64,000 bases of DNA, taken from NCBI GenBank assembly GCA_014904845.1, contig MU119228.1, forward strand, positions 248,001 through 312,000, in the 5' to 3' direction. Below the pieces are notes generated by a model. That model made no database searches. It saw nothing but the letters and a program-made list of their open reading frames with translations, and had not been told where the DNA came from. This DNA is from Acephala macrosclerotiorum (Eukaryota; Ascomycota; Leotiomycetes; Helotiales; Mollisiaceae). Made by a program: the position numbers and the translations under genes. Of the stretch, positions 33,465-46,737 are shown in pieces. Numbering within the stretch: the first letter of the stretch is position 1; each line of letters begins with the position of its first letter.

Positions 33465-35461
33465 ATGGTCGAATTCCAGGAGCCTGAGAGGGCTACCACA
33501 CCCACAAACACCAACAAACCCAACTCTCTACTCGAATCACCAGCGGAAACAGCAGTCAACACCGCCGCTCCTTCCCGAGTGCCCTCCATCCTCGCCAACG
33601 AGTCCGAAGATCTCGAAGATGGCATCACCGCCGAAAAGATTGCCTCCGCCGCCGCCGAAAAGGAGTCCAAAATCCACGGCTGCGTCGACCCCGTAACCCA
33701 TAACGTAGGTTGGGATGGCCCAGATGATCCAGAGAATCCCATGAACTTTCCTCGGAGCAAGAAATGGATCATCACAATCAGCACAGCATTCATAACGTTC
33801 TGCGTTAGTTTCTCGAGCAGTGTTTTCTCCACTGCGACGGAGATCACGGCGTATGAGTTTGATGTTAGTCTTGAGGTTATGATTTTGGGTGTTAGTTTAT
33901 ATGTTTTGGGGTTTGCTTTCGGTAAGTAGCTTCCTCTTCTCTTTATCTTCGAGGGAATAAAAACTGAATGCTAAACAGGACCTCTCTTCTGGGGCCCAAT
34001 ATCCGAGCTCTACGGCCGCACCCGCCCAATATTCATCGGCTTCTTCATCTTCTCCATCTTCCAAATCCCCGTCGCCCTCGCCCAAAACGTCTACACAATA
34101 ATGATTTGCCGTTTCCTCGCTGGTTCCTTCGGCGCCGCCCCCATCTCCATCGTCGGCGGCACCTACGTCGATTTCTGGGACGCTCTCGACCGCGGAATCG
34201 CCACCGCCGGTTTCGCAGGCGCAACATTTCTCGGACCCATCGCTGGGCCTATTGTCGGAGAATTTATAGTTAAGAATGAGAATATGGGATGGAGATGGAC
34301 TGCTTGGATTACGTTGATTATGAGTGCGTTTTTTGGAGTCATTGGACTGTTTACGTTTCCGGAGACGTATGCACCGGTGCTACTTAAGAGAAAGGCGGAG
34401 AAGATGAGGCATGAGACGAAGAATTGGGCAATTCATGCGCAGTTGGATGAGAAGCCCGTACATCTGAGGGCGTTGTTTGAGAAGTATTTTTCGAAGCCTT
34501 GGGTTATGCTTGCTCAGGAACCTATTGTGAGTATTTGCCTTAGCGAGATGGAGGAAGAAATGCTAACTAGGTTGATAGTTGATGGCGATGACCGTCCACT
34601 CTTCCTTCGTCTACTCAATCCTCTACCTAATCTTCTTCGCCTACCCCTACTCCTTCCGCCAAGTCCGTGGTTGGGCGACTGGAATCAGTGCTCTCCCATT
34701 CCTCGGTCTCTTCCTTGGCAGTAAGCATCACTTCTTCTCCGCCACATCTCTTCAACTTTCTCCTCTCCCTTAAACTGAGCAGCTTTCACCCTCACCTAGT
34801 TCTCTTTGATCAAACACTGTACTAACTTATCTTAGTCGTCGGCTGCTGCATGTACATAGCCCTCGACACAAAACTCCGCTTCAACCCCATGCTCATCAAA
34901 TCGAAGAAACCTTTCTTACCAGAAGCCCGCCTCCCACCCATGATTGTCGGCTCGATCTTGCTCCCAATCGGATTATTCTGGTTCGCATGTAAGCATCAAC
35001 CTCTCAGATCGTCACCTCTCCCCTCGTTTGCTCTGGAGTGCAGTGCTCCATCGCACTGAAGTCTGCACTCCTGAGACAAGCCTCTACACCTCCAACCCAA
35101 ACAAAACAGCAAACTAACTTCAGACAGGGACATCAAACCCTAACATCCATTGGGCACCTCAAGTCGTCTCCGGCATCTTCACCGGCTGCGGAATCTTCCT
35201 CGTCTTCCTCCCCTCCCAAATCTACGTCGTGGACTGCTACCTCCTCAACGCTAACTCAGCACTCGCAGCCATGGCATGCGCCCGCGCACTCATGGCGGCG
35301 GGATTTCCGCTTTTTGCTACTTATATGTATGAGAATCTGGGGGTTGATTGGGCGACTAGTTTGTTGGCTTTTTTGAGTGTGGGGATGGTGCCGTTTCCGG
35401 TGTTGTTTTGGAAATATGGGGAGAGGTTGAGGATGAAAGGGAAGTTTGCTTTTGCTTTATA
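33465..35461 (+). CDS. MFS transporter, DHA1 drug:H+ antiporter type
   Basis: Five exons: 33465-33921, 33979-34526, 34579-34720, 34836-34988 and 35128-35461. A long polar N-terminus ends with GWDGPDDPENPMNF, a signature of fungal DHA1 transporters of the polyamine/fluconazole-resistance type. It is followed by twelve predicted spans with ISELYGRTRPIFIGF (motif A), GFAGATFLGPIAGPIVGEF (motif C-like) and FPETYAPVLLKRKA. Such proteins export toxic compounds or metabolites. Its position beside the aspartate/homoserine gene block makes export of that pathway's product possible, but this is only an inference. All splice sites are regular. Confidence 0.87.
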
Positions 35462-35640
35462 GATATACCAGAGGGAGTAGAGGTAGAAGGTAGATGGTCG
35501 GATTGGGATTGGGATTGGGGATACCATTCGCATAAAATCGGCGTTTCAGGTAGACTTTGGTAGGCTGATACCCGATAGCATAGATAATCGTAAAGCATAG
35601 ACATATATAGAATGTGTATAGTCGTAATTCATAACTCATC

Positions 35641-37228
35641 TCAAAGCATATATCGGAATCGTGGTCCATCATTCTCTTCTCCCTCTTCTGCTTCGGCGTG
35701 TTTCCGTTTCACTACCGGGCCAAACTTTCGATCAAGCTTCTTGTTCTCCCATACTAGCAAAGTGCGCAACAATATTGCCAGAAAGCCATTGAACAGCATG
35801 AAGGCGGCACATACCCACATTCCCTTCCTGTAGTAAGGCTCCTCGCTGGCGGGGTATAATCTCGTACCGAGGAGAGGTCCGCATTGTCCGACGACATTGA
35901 TGATGGCAATTCCAGTTCCTCTCTTGCTATCACTGCCTTGGTTGTTCATCACCCAAGGAAGGATATTCCCAATGCACGGAAAGACACCCGCTGCAGCGAG
36001 AAACACACCAGCGTATCGGACTCCGGTTCTGGTTGACACTGCAAGCATGATGTACCCTGACGCTCCGAGCAGAGAGAGTAGAACAATTGTGTAGCCACGT
36101 TGAGAAGTTTTATCCGCAAACCAGCATGTAAGCAAAACCATCAGGAAAGCGAGGAAGTATGGGGGTGCAGAGAGGCCTTGCGCATTGACGTTCGAATATC
36201 CCATGGCGGCGAGGATAGTAGGAAGGAACACAGGAAGACTCGCGAATGAGACATTGCACGAAAAGTACATCAGACCATTGATCCAGGGCTAGAATAATGT
36301 CAGCAGGTACCATCTAACGGAAATCAGATGAGAGATATACCTTGTAATCAAGCAACGTGATCCCGACATCCCGCCAATTGACACCGCTGATTCTGATATT
36401 CTGATCACCTCCAACTTGACGAATAGATCTTGCTTTGGCTATGGCCTTTTCCTCCTCATTCAGAAACTTGGCTGTCTCTGCGCTGTCGGGCATAAGGAGC
36501 CATGTTGCTCCAGCGGCTACTACAGACGGTAGCCCTTCCACGAGAAATAGCAGCCGCCATGAAGATATGCCATGTGGATGTCCAGATGTAATGCCATATG
36601 CCAGTGCACCTGCGAAACAAGTTGCGAGAGGGGCCGCGCTGAGGTAGAGCCCACATCGGAAGCCAAGTTCGTTACGGAGGTAGAAGAAGGAAAGAAGGTA
36701 AGTGATACCTGAAGTGTCGAGTCAGCGCAGGCATCATTAACGCTGGGGAAGAGATCGTACCAGGAGCAAAGGAAGCTTCGAAAGCTCCAAGAAAGAACCG
36801 CACAGCCATCATTCCAGACCAATTGAACGTGGCTGCTTGTAGAGTTCCACATATTGCCCACCCTAACACACAGAACGAGCCCCAAATATGCGGTGGTATG
36901 GCTTTCCACATCAATGCCAATGGCTCGAAGACAATATAGGAGATATAGAAGATCGTCAGGAGCCATGCGTAGCTGGAGGAGTCGAGTTTGAGGGCGTCTT
37001 GCATACCGGCAATCTTCGCATTTCTGTATCCCCCAAGTCAGTCACAATTCCTTTACCAGTATGGAGTGGAAATATTTACCCAATGTTTGAGCGATCGAGG
37101 TACGCTAAGAGGTCTACAATGCCCGTCTGTCAGCCAGGGCTTTTGCCAATTCCAATGCACCACTCACAGAGGGCCATCACAAGAGGTATGAGGTGCAAGT
37201 CAATCTTTCTCACGACCTTTCTCTCCAT
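35641..37228 (-). CDS. MFS transporter, anion:cation symporter family
   Basis: Exons read from ATG 37228 through introns at 37114-37167, 37024-37079, about 36708-36760 and about 36290-36340. The product starts MERKVVRKIDLHLIPLVMAL, continues LAYLDRSNIGNAKIAGMQDAL, has FFLGAFEASFAPG, and a final hydrophobic block with PWVMNNQGSDSKRGTG, all typical of the ACS/allantoate permease-like family. Upstream, an ATG at 37372 opens an acidic N-terminal leader of the kind this family usually has, in the same frame, but a TGA at 37232-37234 separates it from the core by one codon. The core from 37228 still has all membrane segments. Substrate unknown. Confidence 0.8.
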
Positions 37229-37372
37229 CGCTCAATCGAATTGGCGGGGTTGAGGCGCTCCATCTCGCGGGGTAGATTCTGCCTGATGCTCAATTTCTTT
37301 CTCCGACAAGCCTTGATCTGCAGAAGCGGAGGGCGAACATTCCTCCTCCTCTTTCCTGCTGAGAATGCCCAT

Positions 37373-38135
37373 CTTGCTAATCTCCGGAGCTCGTCAAACT
37401 GGTGTAGGGAATCGCTCCGTGTGGTAGAAGACCTATGTCAATAGAATGCCATGAAGAGAGAGAAGAGAGGACAGAAGGAAACACCCATTCTCGCTTTCGA
37501 CAAGATTTCGAAGAGTCATCGTCACCGTGGCAGAGAAAGTTTCTCGTCTGCCATGTAGCCTACCAAGTGGGTTGAAGTGATGCAGTTGGGCGGATCTTCA
37601 AGGGACTACCTCTGAATAGTTTAGCTTCTGTGAACCTAAAAATTGCCGGTCGCACGGCGCTGCGAGGTCGGACTGCTCATTTTATCAATTGGAGGACGAG
37701 CGAAGAGAGGCCACTGAAAATTGAGAGAGTGTGCGTAGACTTCGAGAAACAGTGACGATGTTTTGGAAGGTCAAGAAAAAACGAGCGCAAGTTCGACACA
37801 GGCATGTCAGCGAGTGAGGGCAGAAAGATCAAGCGAGCTAAGGAGCAGTCTCACATATGCGCATAGCTGTACGCTCACACGCGTACAATTCAGAATAGCA
37901 CCTCGGTTCCTGAAATTTCATCCGTTCGTACCTTCAAATCCACCAAAGAACAACAATAATACCAAGAACCCTTTCGTCTCATTTATAGGTCACTACGCTC
38001 AGCAGCTACTGTACAAATCGAGGTCACCTAGGGTGCACCGCGCTCCGCCGGTCAGCCAACTTTTCCCAGACAAATCGAAGTCTGATTTTCCAACGACAAT
38101 TGCAACTCTATCAACTGGATTAAGCAGACACATTC
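37373..38135. other. Intergenic region
   Basis: About 760 bp between two leftward genes. A 250-codon plus-strand frame beginning at 37763 runs into the nitrilase gene and has no family features, so I do not call it. Confidence 0.4.
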
Positions 38136-39404
38136 TTATTCAAAAGAGACATTGGGTGTTGCTTTTGTGTTTACCGACAGTTGGCTTCGAAGTACACGTA
38201 AGAATCGTTTCACGAACGAGGATGGAGCACGTACAAGATGTCAGGTCTGCTGTAACTTCCCACAGCGTCGAAATCCATCTGGCCCAAAGTCAGCTTTCGT
38301 CTGAGCATGAAGATACTTGCCCTACCCTTGCCTCCGCCAGATCTGACAAGTTCAGTGTCGCGTATACAATATCTTCCTTGTCCCAAACAGGTTCAGCGAC
38401 GAATGTTCCAAGTGGTCCCACGATGCATGAGCCGCCATGGTTCAAGATGTCGTCCTTGGCCCAAGGTTGTCCGTCAGGATTGCGGTCATGGTTGCCAGGA
38501 CTAAACGGAGGATAGTCCGATGGGAAGTCTGATACCTTACAGAATTGGTTGACAGATATCACAAAGCATCGACCTTCTTTCGCAATGTGCTGCATTGAGG
38601 CGATCCAGGAAGGCAGATCATCTTCATGGGGAGCGATGTATATCCTGCGATCGCTTCAGAGGTGCAAAAATGGCTTGCAGAAAGAGTTCTTACTCTACAC
38701 CAAGTTGGTACAATGCAAGCCTCGCAGCTGGCATGTAGTTCTCCCAGCATATCAGACCTCCTATCTTTCCAAAGCCAGCATCGACTACTTTCAATGATTC
38801 ACCAGATCCTCTGCCCCATACGAGACGTTCCACGGCTGTTGGTACGAGCTGCTCCAGCTATCAGTGGTACGCCATTGAGAAGGCTGGGTCATGTACCTTC
38901 CTGTGTTTGCTGAGCAAGGTTCCATCCTTCCCAATCAAGATTGCAGTGCAATACAATGACGCTCCATCTTTCTCGATGATTCCAATGGAAAGATTGATAC
39001 TGTTCTCTCTTGCTGTGTTTTGAAGGATTTCAAATTCTGGCGATGGTATCGCAACTGAAGATTCGTAGTATTTTGCATACCATTTCCGACCTGTCTTTGG
39101 TTCAGTGCTTATATTCTAACGAGCGGGGCAAGTCAGCTTCGTACCTCGGGGCTCGCGCGTTCCTATCGTTGCGTCAAATGCATATCTCCAAGGATAAGCT
39201 GATAAAAAGGCTTCGCTACCGAAGTGATCAGTGACAAGTTCAGCAATATTTTGCGGTCCAAACTCACGGGAAGCAAACAAGCTCGGCTCCTTGTTTAGCA
39301 GCCTCAGCTGTCAATACCTCGACTTTCTTCAGACTCTCTTCGAGATTGAATGCGACTGGTGCAGCCTGTACAGCCGCGACTTTGACTTGCTGAGCTTGAG
39401 GCAT
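38136..39404 (-). CDS. Nitrilase (carbon-nitrogen hydrolase)
   Basis: Seven exons from ATG 39404 to a TAA at 38136. The catalytic triad of the superfamily is complete: Glu in [13 protein letters not shown], Lys in [16 protein letters not shown], and Cys in [25 protein letters not shown] and the HRKLxPT motif mark true nitrilases, which turn nitriles into acids and ammonia. The later conserved block is [18 protein letters not shown] and [16 protein letters not shown]. The last two introns (GTAGGG and GTACGT donors) lead to the ending [10 protein letters not shown]. It is divergent from the homoserine acetyltransferase gene with about 365 bp between the starts. The natural substrate is unknown. 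Confidence 0.88.
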
Positions 39405-39770
39405 AACACGTGATGCAGGTTCGACCGTTCGTCAACGAAAGAGAGGGTTATGTCTTATCGCAGTTCGTGTGTCCAGCCAAGTCCTTTTGTTCATTTGAAA
39501 TGCAAAAACTGTACTCTCGAACCATTCCCCAGCAATCCCGCTAAGATTCCCGCGTTCTTTGATCAGCAGAAGACACACTGCGGCACAGCCCGATCCCGTC
39601 CCACGACTTCCGAGCAAGTTGTTCGGGGTTTGAAGAATGATCTGATGGGGATTGCCCAATCGGAGCCATTGACAATGTTGTATATCCTATCTCAAGAAAT
39701 GAGTGTCATCGTAGTGTTGTGGAAAGACATCGTGCAGCATTCTTTACCAAACAACGCCCTAATCGTGACA
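39405..39770. promoter_or_regulatory. Shared promoter of nitrilase and homoserine acetyltransferase genes
   Basis: Head-to-head spacing of about 365 bp. A CACGTG palindrome, a Cbf1/bHLH-type site used in sulphur amino acid control, is at 39407-39412, just outside the nitrilase start. The two genes could be co-regulated. Confidence 0.45.
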
Positions 39771-41181
39771 ATGAGTACGTATGCTTCCCATGTTCAGGCT
39801 CATCACTAAGTTGAATAGTTCTCAACTATGTTCCACCACATAAGAACGAATACCACAACTTTGTCTCAAATCAACAATTCGCCTACCTTGAATCATTCGA
39901 GCTAGAGTCCGGGGAGGTTTTAGAGGGAGCTATTGTCGCGTACAAGACATGGGGAAGGTTGAACAATAACGGTGACAACTGCCTCGTTGTCTGTCACGCT
40001 TTATCCGGCAGCAGCGACATTTCAGACTGGTGGGGGCCATTACTTGGGAATGGAAGCGCATTCGATGTCTCAAGATACTTGATCTTCTGCGCTAACGTCC
40101 TCGGCTCACCTTACGGTACGACATCTTCGCTGAGCATAAATCCTCGGACTGGATGCATCTATGGCCCCGAGTTCCCTCAAACTACGATTCGAGATGATGT
40201 TCGGTTAGTATCCTTCTGATGAGTACCTTGAGGCCAAACTAATGTCCAGACAGCTTACACAAACTCGTCCTCGACGCCTTAGGAGTCTCAAGCGTCGCAG
40301 CAGTAGTCGGCGGATCCATGGGCGGAATGCTAACGCTCGAATGGCCACTTTGCACACCTGAGGGTTACGTGAAGAATATTATTCCAATCTCAACGTCCGT
40401 GGACCATGATGCTTGGGGCATTGCGTGGGCGGAGGCACAACGACAATGTATTTATGCGGATCCAGCTTTCGACGAGGGATACTACATTCCTTCTCCATCC
40501 ACACAACCTGCTGCTGGTCTTGCGGCTGCTCGTATGGTTGGAATGCTGACCTATCGATCGTCACCATCTTTCAATTCCAGATTTGGACGTGGAGAAGGAG
40601 GAAATCAAGCCAAGAAGATCAACGGGGTCGTCACAAATGGTACCCTAGTCAATGGCACTGCAAAGTGTAAGCTAGACAGGAAATCCAATAGGGCTTTGAG
40701 CACCGTCGCGAAAGACTTCAAAGCACACAGCTACCTTCGATACCAAGGCGAGAAGTTCGTCAAGCGCTTCGACGCGAACTGCTTCATCCACCTCACTCAG
40801 AAAATGGATCATCACGATGTCGTCTCGAGGCGTCTCCCGCAACTCAACATTGCCACTCTGTCTCGCAAGGAAGTACTCCAGAAAGTCTTCAGTGAAGCAC
40901 CAGGAAATGCTCTAGTCATAGGAATTGACTCAGATGTTCTATTCAGGCCCGAGCAGCAAGAAGAGATTGCGGATGCCTTGCCGAATGCGACGTTGGTGAT
41001 GATTCCTTCTGCAGAGGGACATGATGGGTTCTTGCTTGAGTTCGAGATCCTGGGTCCATTGATTGAGGCACATCTGAGGAGGCAATGTCCTTGGATTTAT
41101 GAGGGTCAGCCTATAGTTGTTGAGAACTCGACAAGTGACGTCAAGGATAGTGTCTTCGGTGAGGTTGAGTCTGGATGGTGA
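39771..41181 (+). CDS. Homoserine O-acetyltransferase (MET2/Fub5-like)
   Basis: The exons that carry the fold are 39819-40203 and 40254-41181. The alpha/beta hydrolase begins FELESGEVLEGAIVAYKTWG and has CHALSGSSDISDWWGPL and NVLGSPYGT. The nucleophile Ser is in VVGGSMGGM, the acid Asp in GIDSDVLFRPEQQ and the His in EGHDGFLLE. The family acetylates homoserine from acetyl-CoA, the committed step toward methionine or O-acetylhomoserine-derived products. The start is uncertain: the best fit is ATGA at 39771-39774 as a 4-nt first exon before a GTACGT intron, giving MILNYVPPHKNEY; an upstream in-frame ATG is possible. Confidence 0.88.
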
Positions 41182-41712
41182 TAGTTTGAGCATTGAAAAT
41201 TGCGCTACACTTTGTTCTGAAGTTTCAGCGATATTTAGATTCCTTGTTCAATTTTATTAATTCTTTATAAATCAATCCTACTGCGAGAACACGAAACTCG
41301 CTTTCGAAGCCAAGGCAATCCAAACTTTCCACTCGCCCAACTTCGGTCAGACCCACGATCTCCGTCACAGGCGACTTCCGCACACGACTCAGCACTTTAT
41401 CGGACCATTATGACAATATCTCTCCATCAAAGTCACCAGTTATCGATAGACGGCATTACCAGCAGGCGGAGCTGTCTATCTTCTTCACCGGCAATCCAAA
41501 GCCCGATCAGACGCCGATGTTCATGCTCACCACATCCTCACAACCGAGATCTCGAATCTCGAATCGCATTGTCTTGGCATCTAAAATCGTTTAGACTCCG
41601 ATTTGAGGTGTATATGACGTGTTTCTTTGTTGGAGTATGAATTTCTTATCTTTGTCCTGCTCCTCTGCTCGTTATCGGTCGAAGATCATCGACCAGTGTC
41701 AAACATCTCAAC
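41182..41712. promoter_or_regulatory. Upstream region of the aspartate kinase gene
   Basis: About 530 bp after the acetyltransferase stop; AT-rich at its start, then mixed sequence. No gene seen. Confidence 0.4.
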
Positions 41713-43556
41713 ATGCCTCTTCTCCTACCCTCAGATAACAAGACCTGGATTGTCCAGAAGTATGGCGGCACCAGCTTGGGTAAATTGTTACCACAGATCA
41801 CGGAAAATATTATCCCCTCTTACCTCGAAACCAACAAAGTAGCAGTCGTCTGCTCCGCCATCTCCGGTACCGAAAAAGCGAAAGGGACAACGAGCCTCTT
41901 GCTTAAAGCAATAGAATGCGCTATCACTCCAAGTCGACAGGTAGAACTCAACAACATCATCGATATCATTCGAGATGAGCATTTCAAAGCTATCAAAGCT
42001 TTGGGTCTTCGATCGAAAGGAGGACATGAAAAGCTATTCAACCACGCCGAAGCAGATGTGACAAAGGAGTGCGAGGAGTTGAAGAGCTTCCTCACCGCAG
42101 CGCAAACAATTGGTGAAGTATCCCCAAGATCAAAAGATAGAGTCGTCTCAACAGGCGAGAAACTCTCCTGCCTTATCGTCGTCGCCGCCCTCCGCAGCAA
42201 AGGGGTTCCCGCCCACCTCATCTCACTTTCCAACATTGTCCCACCCACCTCGACTACTCACAACCTTAACGCCAACTTCTTCACCAGCATCTCATCTCAA
42301 ATTCGCATCCTCCTTTCAACTCTACCAAAAGATGCAGTCCCAGTAATAACAGGCTTCTTCGGCCCCATCCTCCCCTCGCTTCTCCAAACCATCGGACGCG
42401 GCTACACGGACCTCACAGCAGCCCTAACAGCCACCGCCTTGTCAGCAACTGAGTTACAAATATGGAAAGAAGTAGACGGAATTTTCACCGCCGACCCGAG
42501 AAAAGTTCCTTCAGCACGGTTACTCGAAACCGTAACTTTAGAAGAAGCGTCCGAGCTGACATTCTTCGGATCCGAAGTCCTTCATCCTGCTGTTGCCGAG
42601 GTGGTTAGACGGGGCGGGGTGAGAGTTAGGGTGTTGAATGTGAAATTTCCAGATGGGAAAGGGACGGTCATATGGCCTAGTGTTGAGGGGGTGGTTGTTG
42701 AGCATGTTGGAGGAGGAAGTGGGGACACAACGAGGTCAAATTCCCCCGCGAATGGATTTATGGCGGCGAATGGTTATTATGGCGCCAGTCAATCTCGACG
42801 CGCTCCCACGGCGTTGACAAGTAAGGATGCGATTGTGCTTGTGAACATCCAGTCGAGTAGACAGACGAAGTCGCATGGCTTTCTGGCGCAGGTGTTTAAT
42901 GCGCTTGATCAGCTGAACGCGGTAGCGGATTTGATCACAAGTAGTGAGCAGAGTGTCAGTCTTGCATTGTCGAATGTCGATAATGGAGATGGAGTCGAAG
43001 CGGGTATTGAGAAGGTCGCGCAGGCTTTGGAGAAATGTGGGAAGGTGGAGGTTCAGAGAGGAATGGCGATTGTGAGTGTGATTGGACATAAAATGAGGAA
43101 TATGGTTGGCATCGCAGGTAAGTTGCCTGTACAAAGGATTGTTGCACCGACTAACAGGTCTCAAGGCCAAATCTTCTCGACGCTTGCGAGTGGTGGGGTG
43201 AACATTTATTTGATCGGACAGGGAGCTAGTGAAATCAACATCTCGTAAGTTCTGTGTTTGAGTGGGAGAATGGAAATTGACTAGTGGACTTCAGGCTGGT
43301 GATCAAGGAAGAAGATGCATTGATCGCGATGGATATCATTCACACCAATGTGCTAGGTATACCGCGAATTAAAACAACGCATACTCCTATTTTCCAAAAT
43401 AGTATGATGAAAGGTAAAGTTTCTAAGCCAAGGAGCAAGTTCGTTGCTGATCTTGAACAGGACCTTGGTTGTATTGAGAAGAGTCTAACGATGGGAATTC
43501 ATAGTGAAAGAGGATGCCCATGGAATTGCGTAGAGAGCGTATACATAAAAATCTAA
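41713..43556 (+). CDS. Aspartate kinase (HOM3/Fub3-like)
   Basis: Exons are 41713-43117, 43166-43244 and 43295-43556. The kinase domain opens with VQKYGGTSLGKL and has VCSAISGTEKAKGTTSLLL, VSTGEKLSC, GFFGP, GRGYTDLTAALTA and DGIFTADPRKV. Two ACT-type regulatory segments follow (VLVNIQSSRQTKSHGFLAQVF and the block around IGQGASEINIS). The 48-nt intron at 43118 is a multiple of three and can be mistaken for coding sequence; splicing gives MVGIAGQIFSTLASGGVNI, as expected. The enzyme phosphorylates aspartate, the first step to homoserine. After LVIKEEDALIAMDIIHTNV there is a longer than usual tail to 43556, so the last exon end may be wrong. Confidence 0.86.
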
Positions 43557-44397
43557 TAAAAGTTTGCAAAATTTCGCATCGATCAAAATTCTTGAGCTCC
43601 ATGCAGAACGCCTTTGTTTCTTTGAGAACTATCGCAAAAACTGAACCTCGAGTACGCGCCTATTGAACCCTCTGCCCAGAAGAGTGGCAAATCATTGAGT
43701 ATCAGTAAAATAGCTACGTCGAAGTCGTTTCACTCAGAGCTGCCCTCTGACAGCTCATCAAGAATGAATATCTGTCACGTGGGGTCTTCCTGCTCTCCCG
43801 AGACTCCCTGGAGACAAGTCAGCAAGATCATGTCCACTGCGGCACTGCCTCACTGCCCCACACAACAAATCTATGCCGAGAATATAAACCCCGCGGCTAA
43901 CCCCATATCTCTCAGACGACTCTCGAATTTCAAACCCCGAATCTGCAGGAAGTGGAACTGCTTATCTTTCCTCGCATTCAAACCCCAATCTCTTGTCTTT
44001 CCTCGCATAGAAACTCCAATCTCTTATCTTCCATTTTTTTCGGGTGGCGCTGGCCAGAAAGAAGGTCAGAAATGAGGTGATATCAGCGGGATCTATATTC
44101 TGTTCCGGCGTCTGAAATTTGGTTGTTCGTCGTGAGAATGGGAAGTTTGGAATTGAGGATAATTTAGGCTATGAAGGACGATGCAGACGCAGCGGGATTC
44201 CAAATTTTCAGAAAACCGAGATGAGGGATTGGAAGAAGCGAAAGGATTGCATTGAGAAGGTGAGAACTACTCCGAGGATGGTGTATAAGATGCTTCATGC
44301 ATTGATATTTGGGAAAGAAACAGCCAGATCTTGCTCAATTAAACAATACTCATTCATCCATTCGTTTCTAACGACCACTCAAACTTGAGCTTTTGAC
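43557..44397. promoter_or_regulatory. Upstream region of the O-acetylhomoserine lyase gene
   Basis: About 840 bp. Contains CACGTG at 43776-43781. The open frames at 43695-44075 and 44119-44388 have no family features, so I call no gene. Confidence 0.4.
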
Positions 44398-46051
<1,654 letters not shown>

Positions 46052-46737
46052 TGCAGCGTATCTTATTGGTTTGGCGTTTCTTATGGTATCTCGATAGATT
46101 ATTGGCATGCAAAGAATATGCATAGAACCTGAATGAAGAAATATCATTTGTGATCAAGAAGCTTTCGTGATGACAAACCCTCAAGAATTGGTGCGCTTCG
46201 GGAGAGCTTCTGCGTCCTGCACAGTCAGCCACCAGGGTCCAAATGAAACCAGATGACCATCCGCATCTCTGACATCGGGACACGCCGGACAATCGAGAAC
46301 AGAACTGTGAAAACTTGCTCGCTTCGAGGTCTTCTGTGCAATGATGAAGTGAAGCTATCCATGTTGTTGCCATCTTTCGCTTAGCAATTTCAAATCCCGA
46401 GGGGTTTGAACGTCGTCGAAGTCAGTGCTGCACGAATCAGGTCGCTTCATGCGGCGCCCAGGAAGATTCCTTCTGTTCACAAGCACTCACCGCAGCCAGT
46501 TGCCCACAAAGCCCCCCATGTCCCAGCCATGAGGCCTTTTCCTTATCACCCCAGCTCTGCCGCCTGGGACGCCTGCAGGTCATTCTCAAACGTGTGAACA
46601 CGCCACAAATCAGCACTGTATTATTGTTATGGCCAAGGGAAGGAAGATGTGAGTTAACACAGACGCGTACATATACCTGGAGCACCCGCGAACCCCAGAA
46701 AAAGCCCCTCCCAACTCTGCCAAAAAAAATTATCGCC
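46052..46737. promoter_or_regulatory. Upstream region of the cluster regulator gene
   Basis: About 690 bp between the lyase stop and the regulator start; no gene seen. Confidence 0.4.

Noticed and set aside
37763..38515. 250-codon plus-strand open frame
   Set aside because: Overlaps the 3' exons of the nitrilase gene on the other strand, whose splicing and motifs are convincing.
43118..43165. Sixteen extra residues in the aspartate kinase if read through
   Set aside because: The segment has a regular GTAAGT donor and AG acceptor, and removing it restores the conserved MVGIAG-QIFSTLA junction.
43695..44388. Two plus-strand frames upstream of the PLP lyase
   Set aside because: No conserved features; they lie in the promoter region and differ in composition from neighbouring exons.
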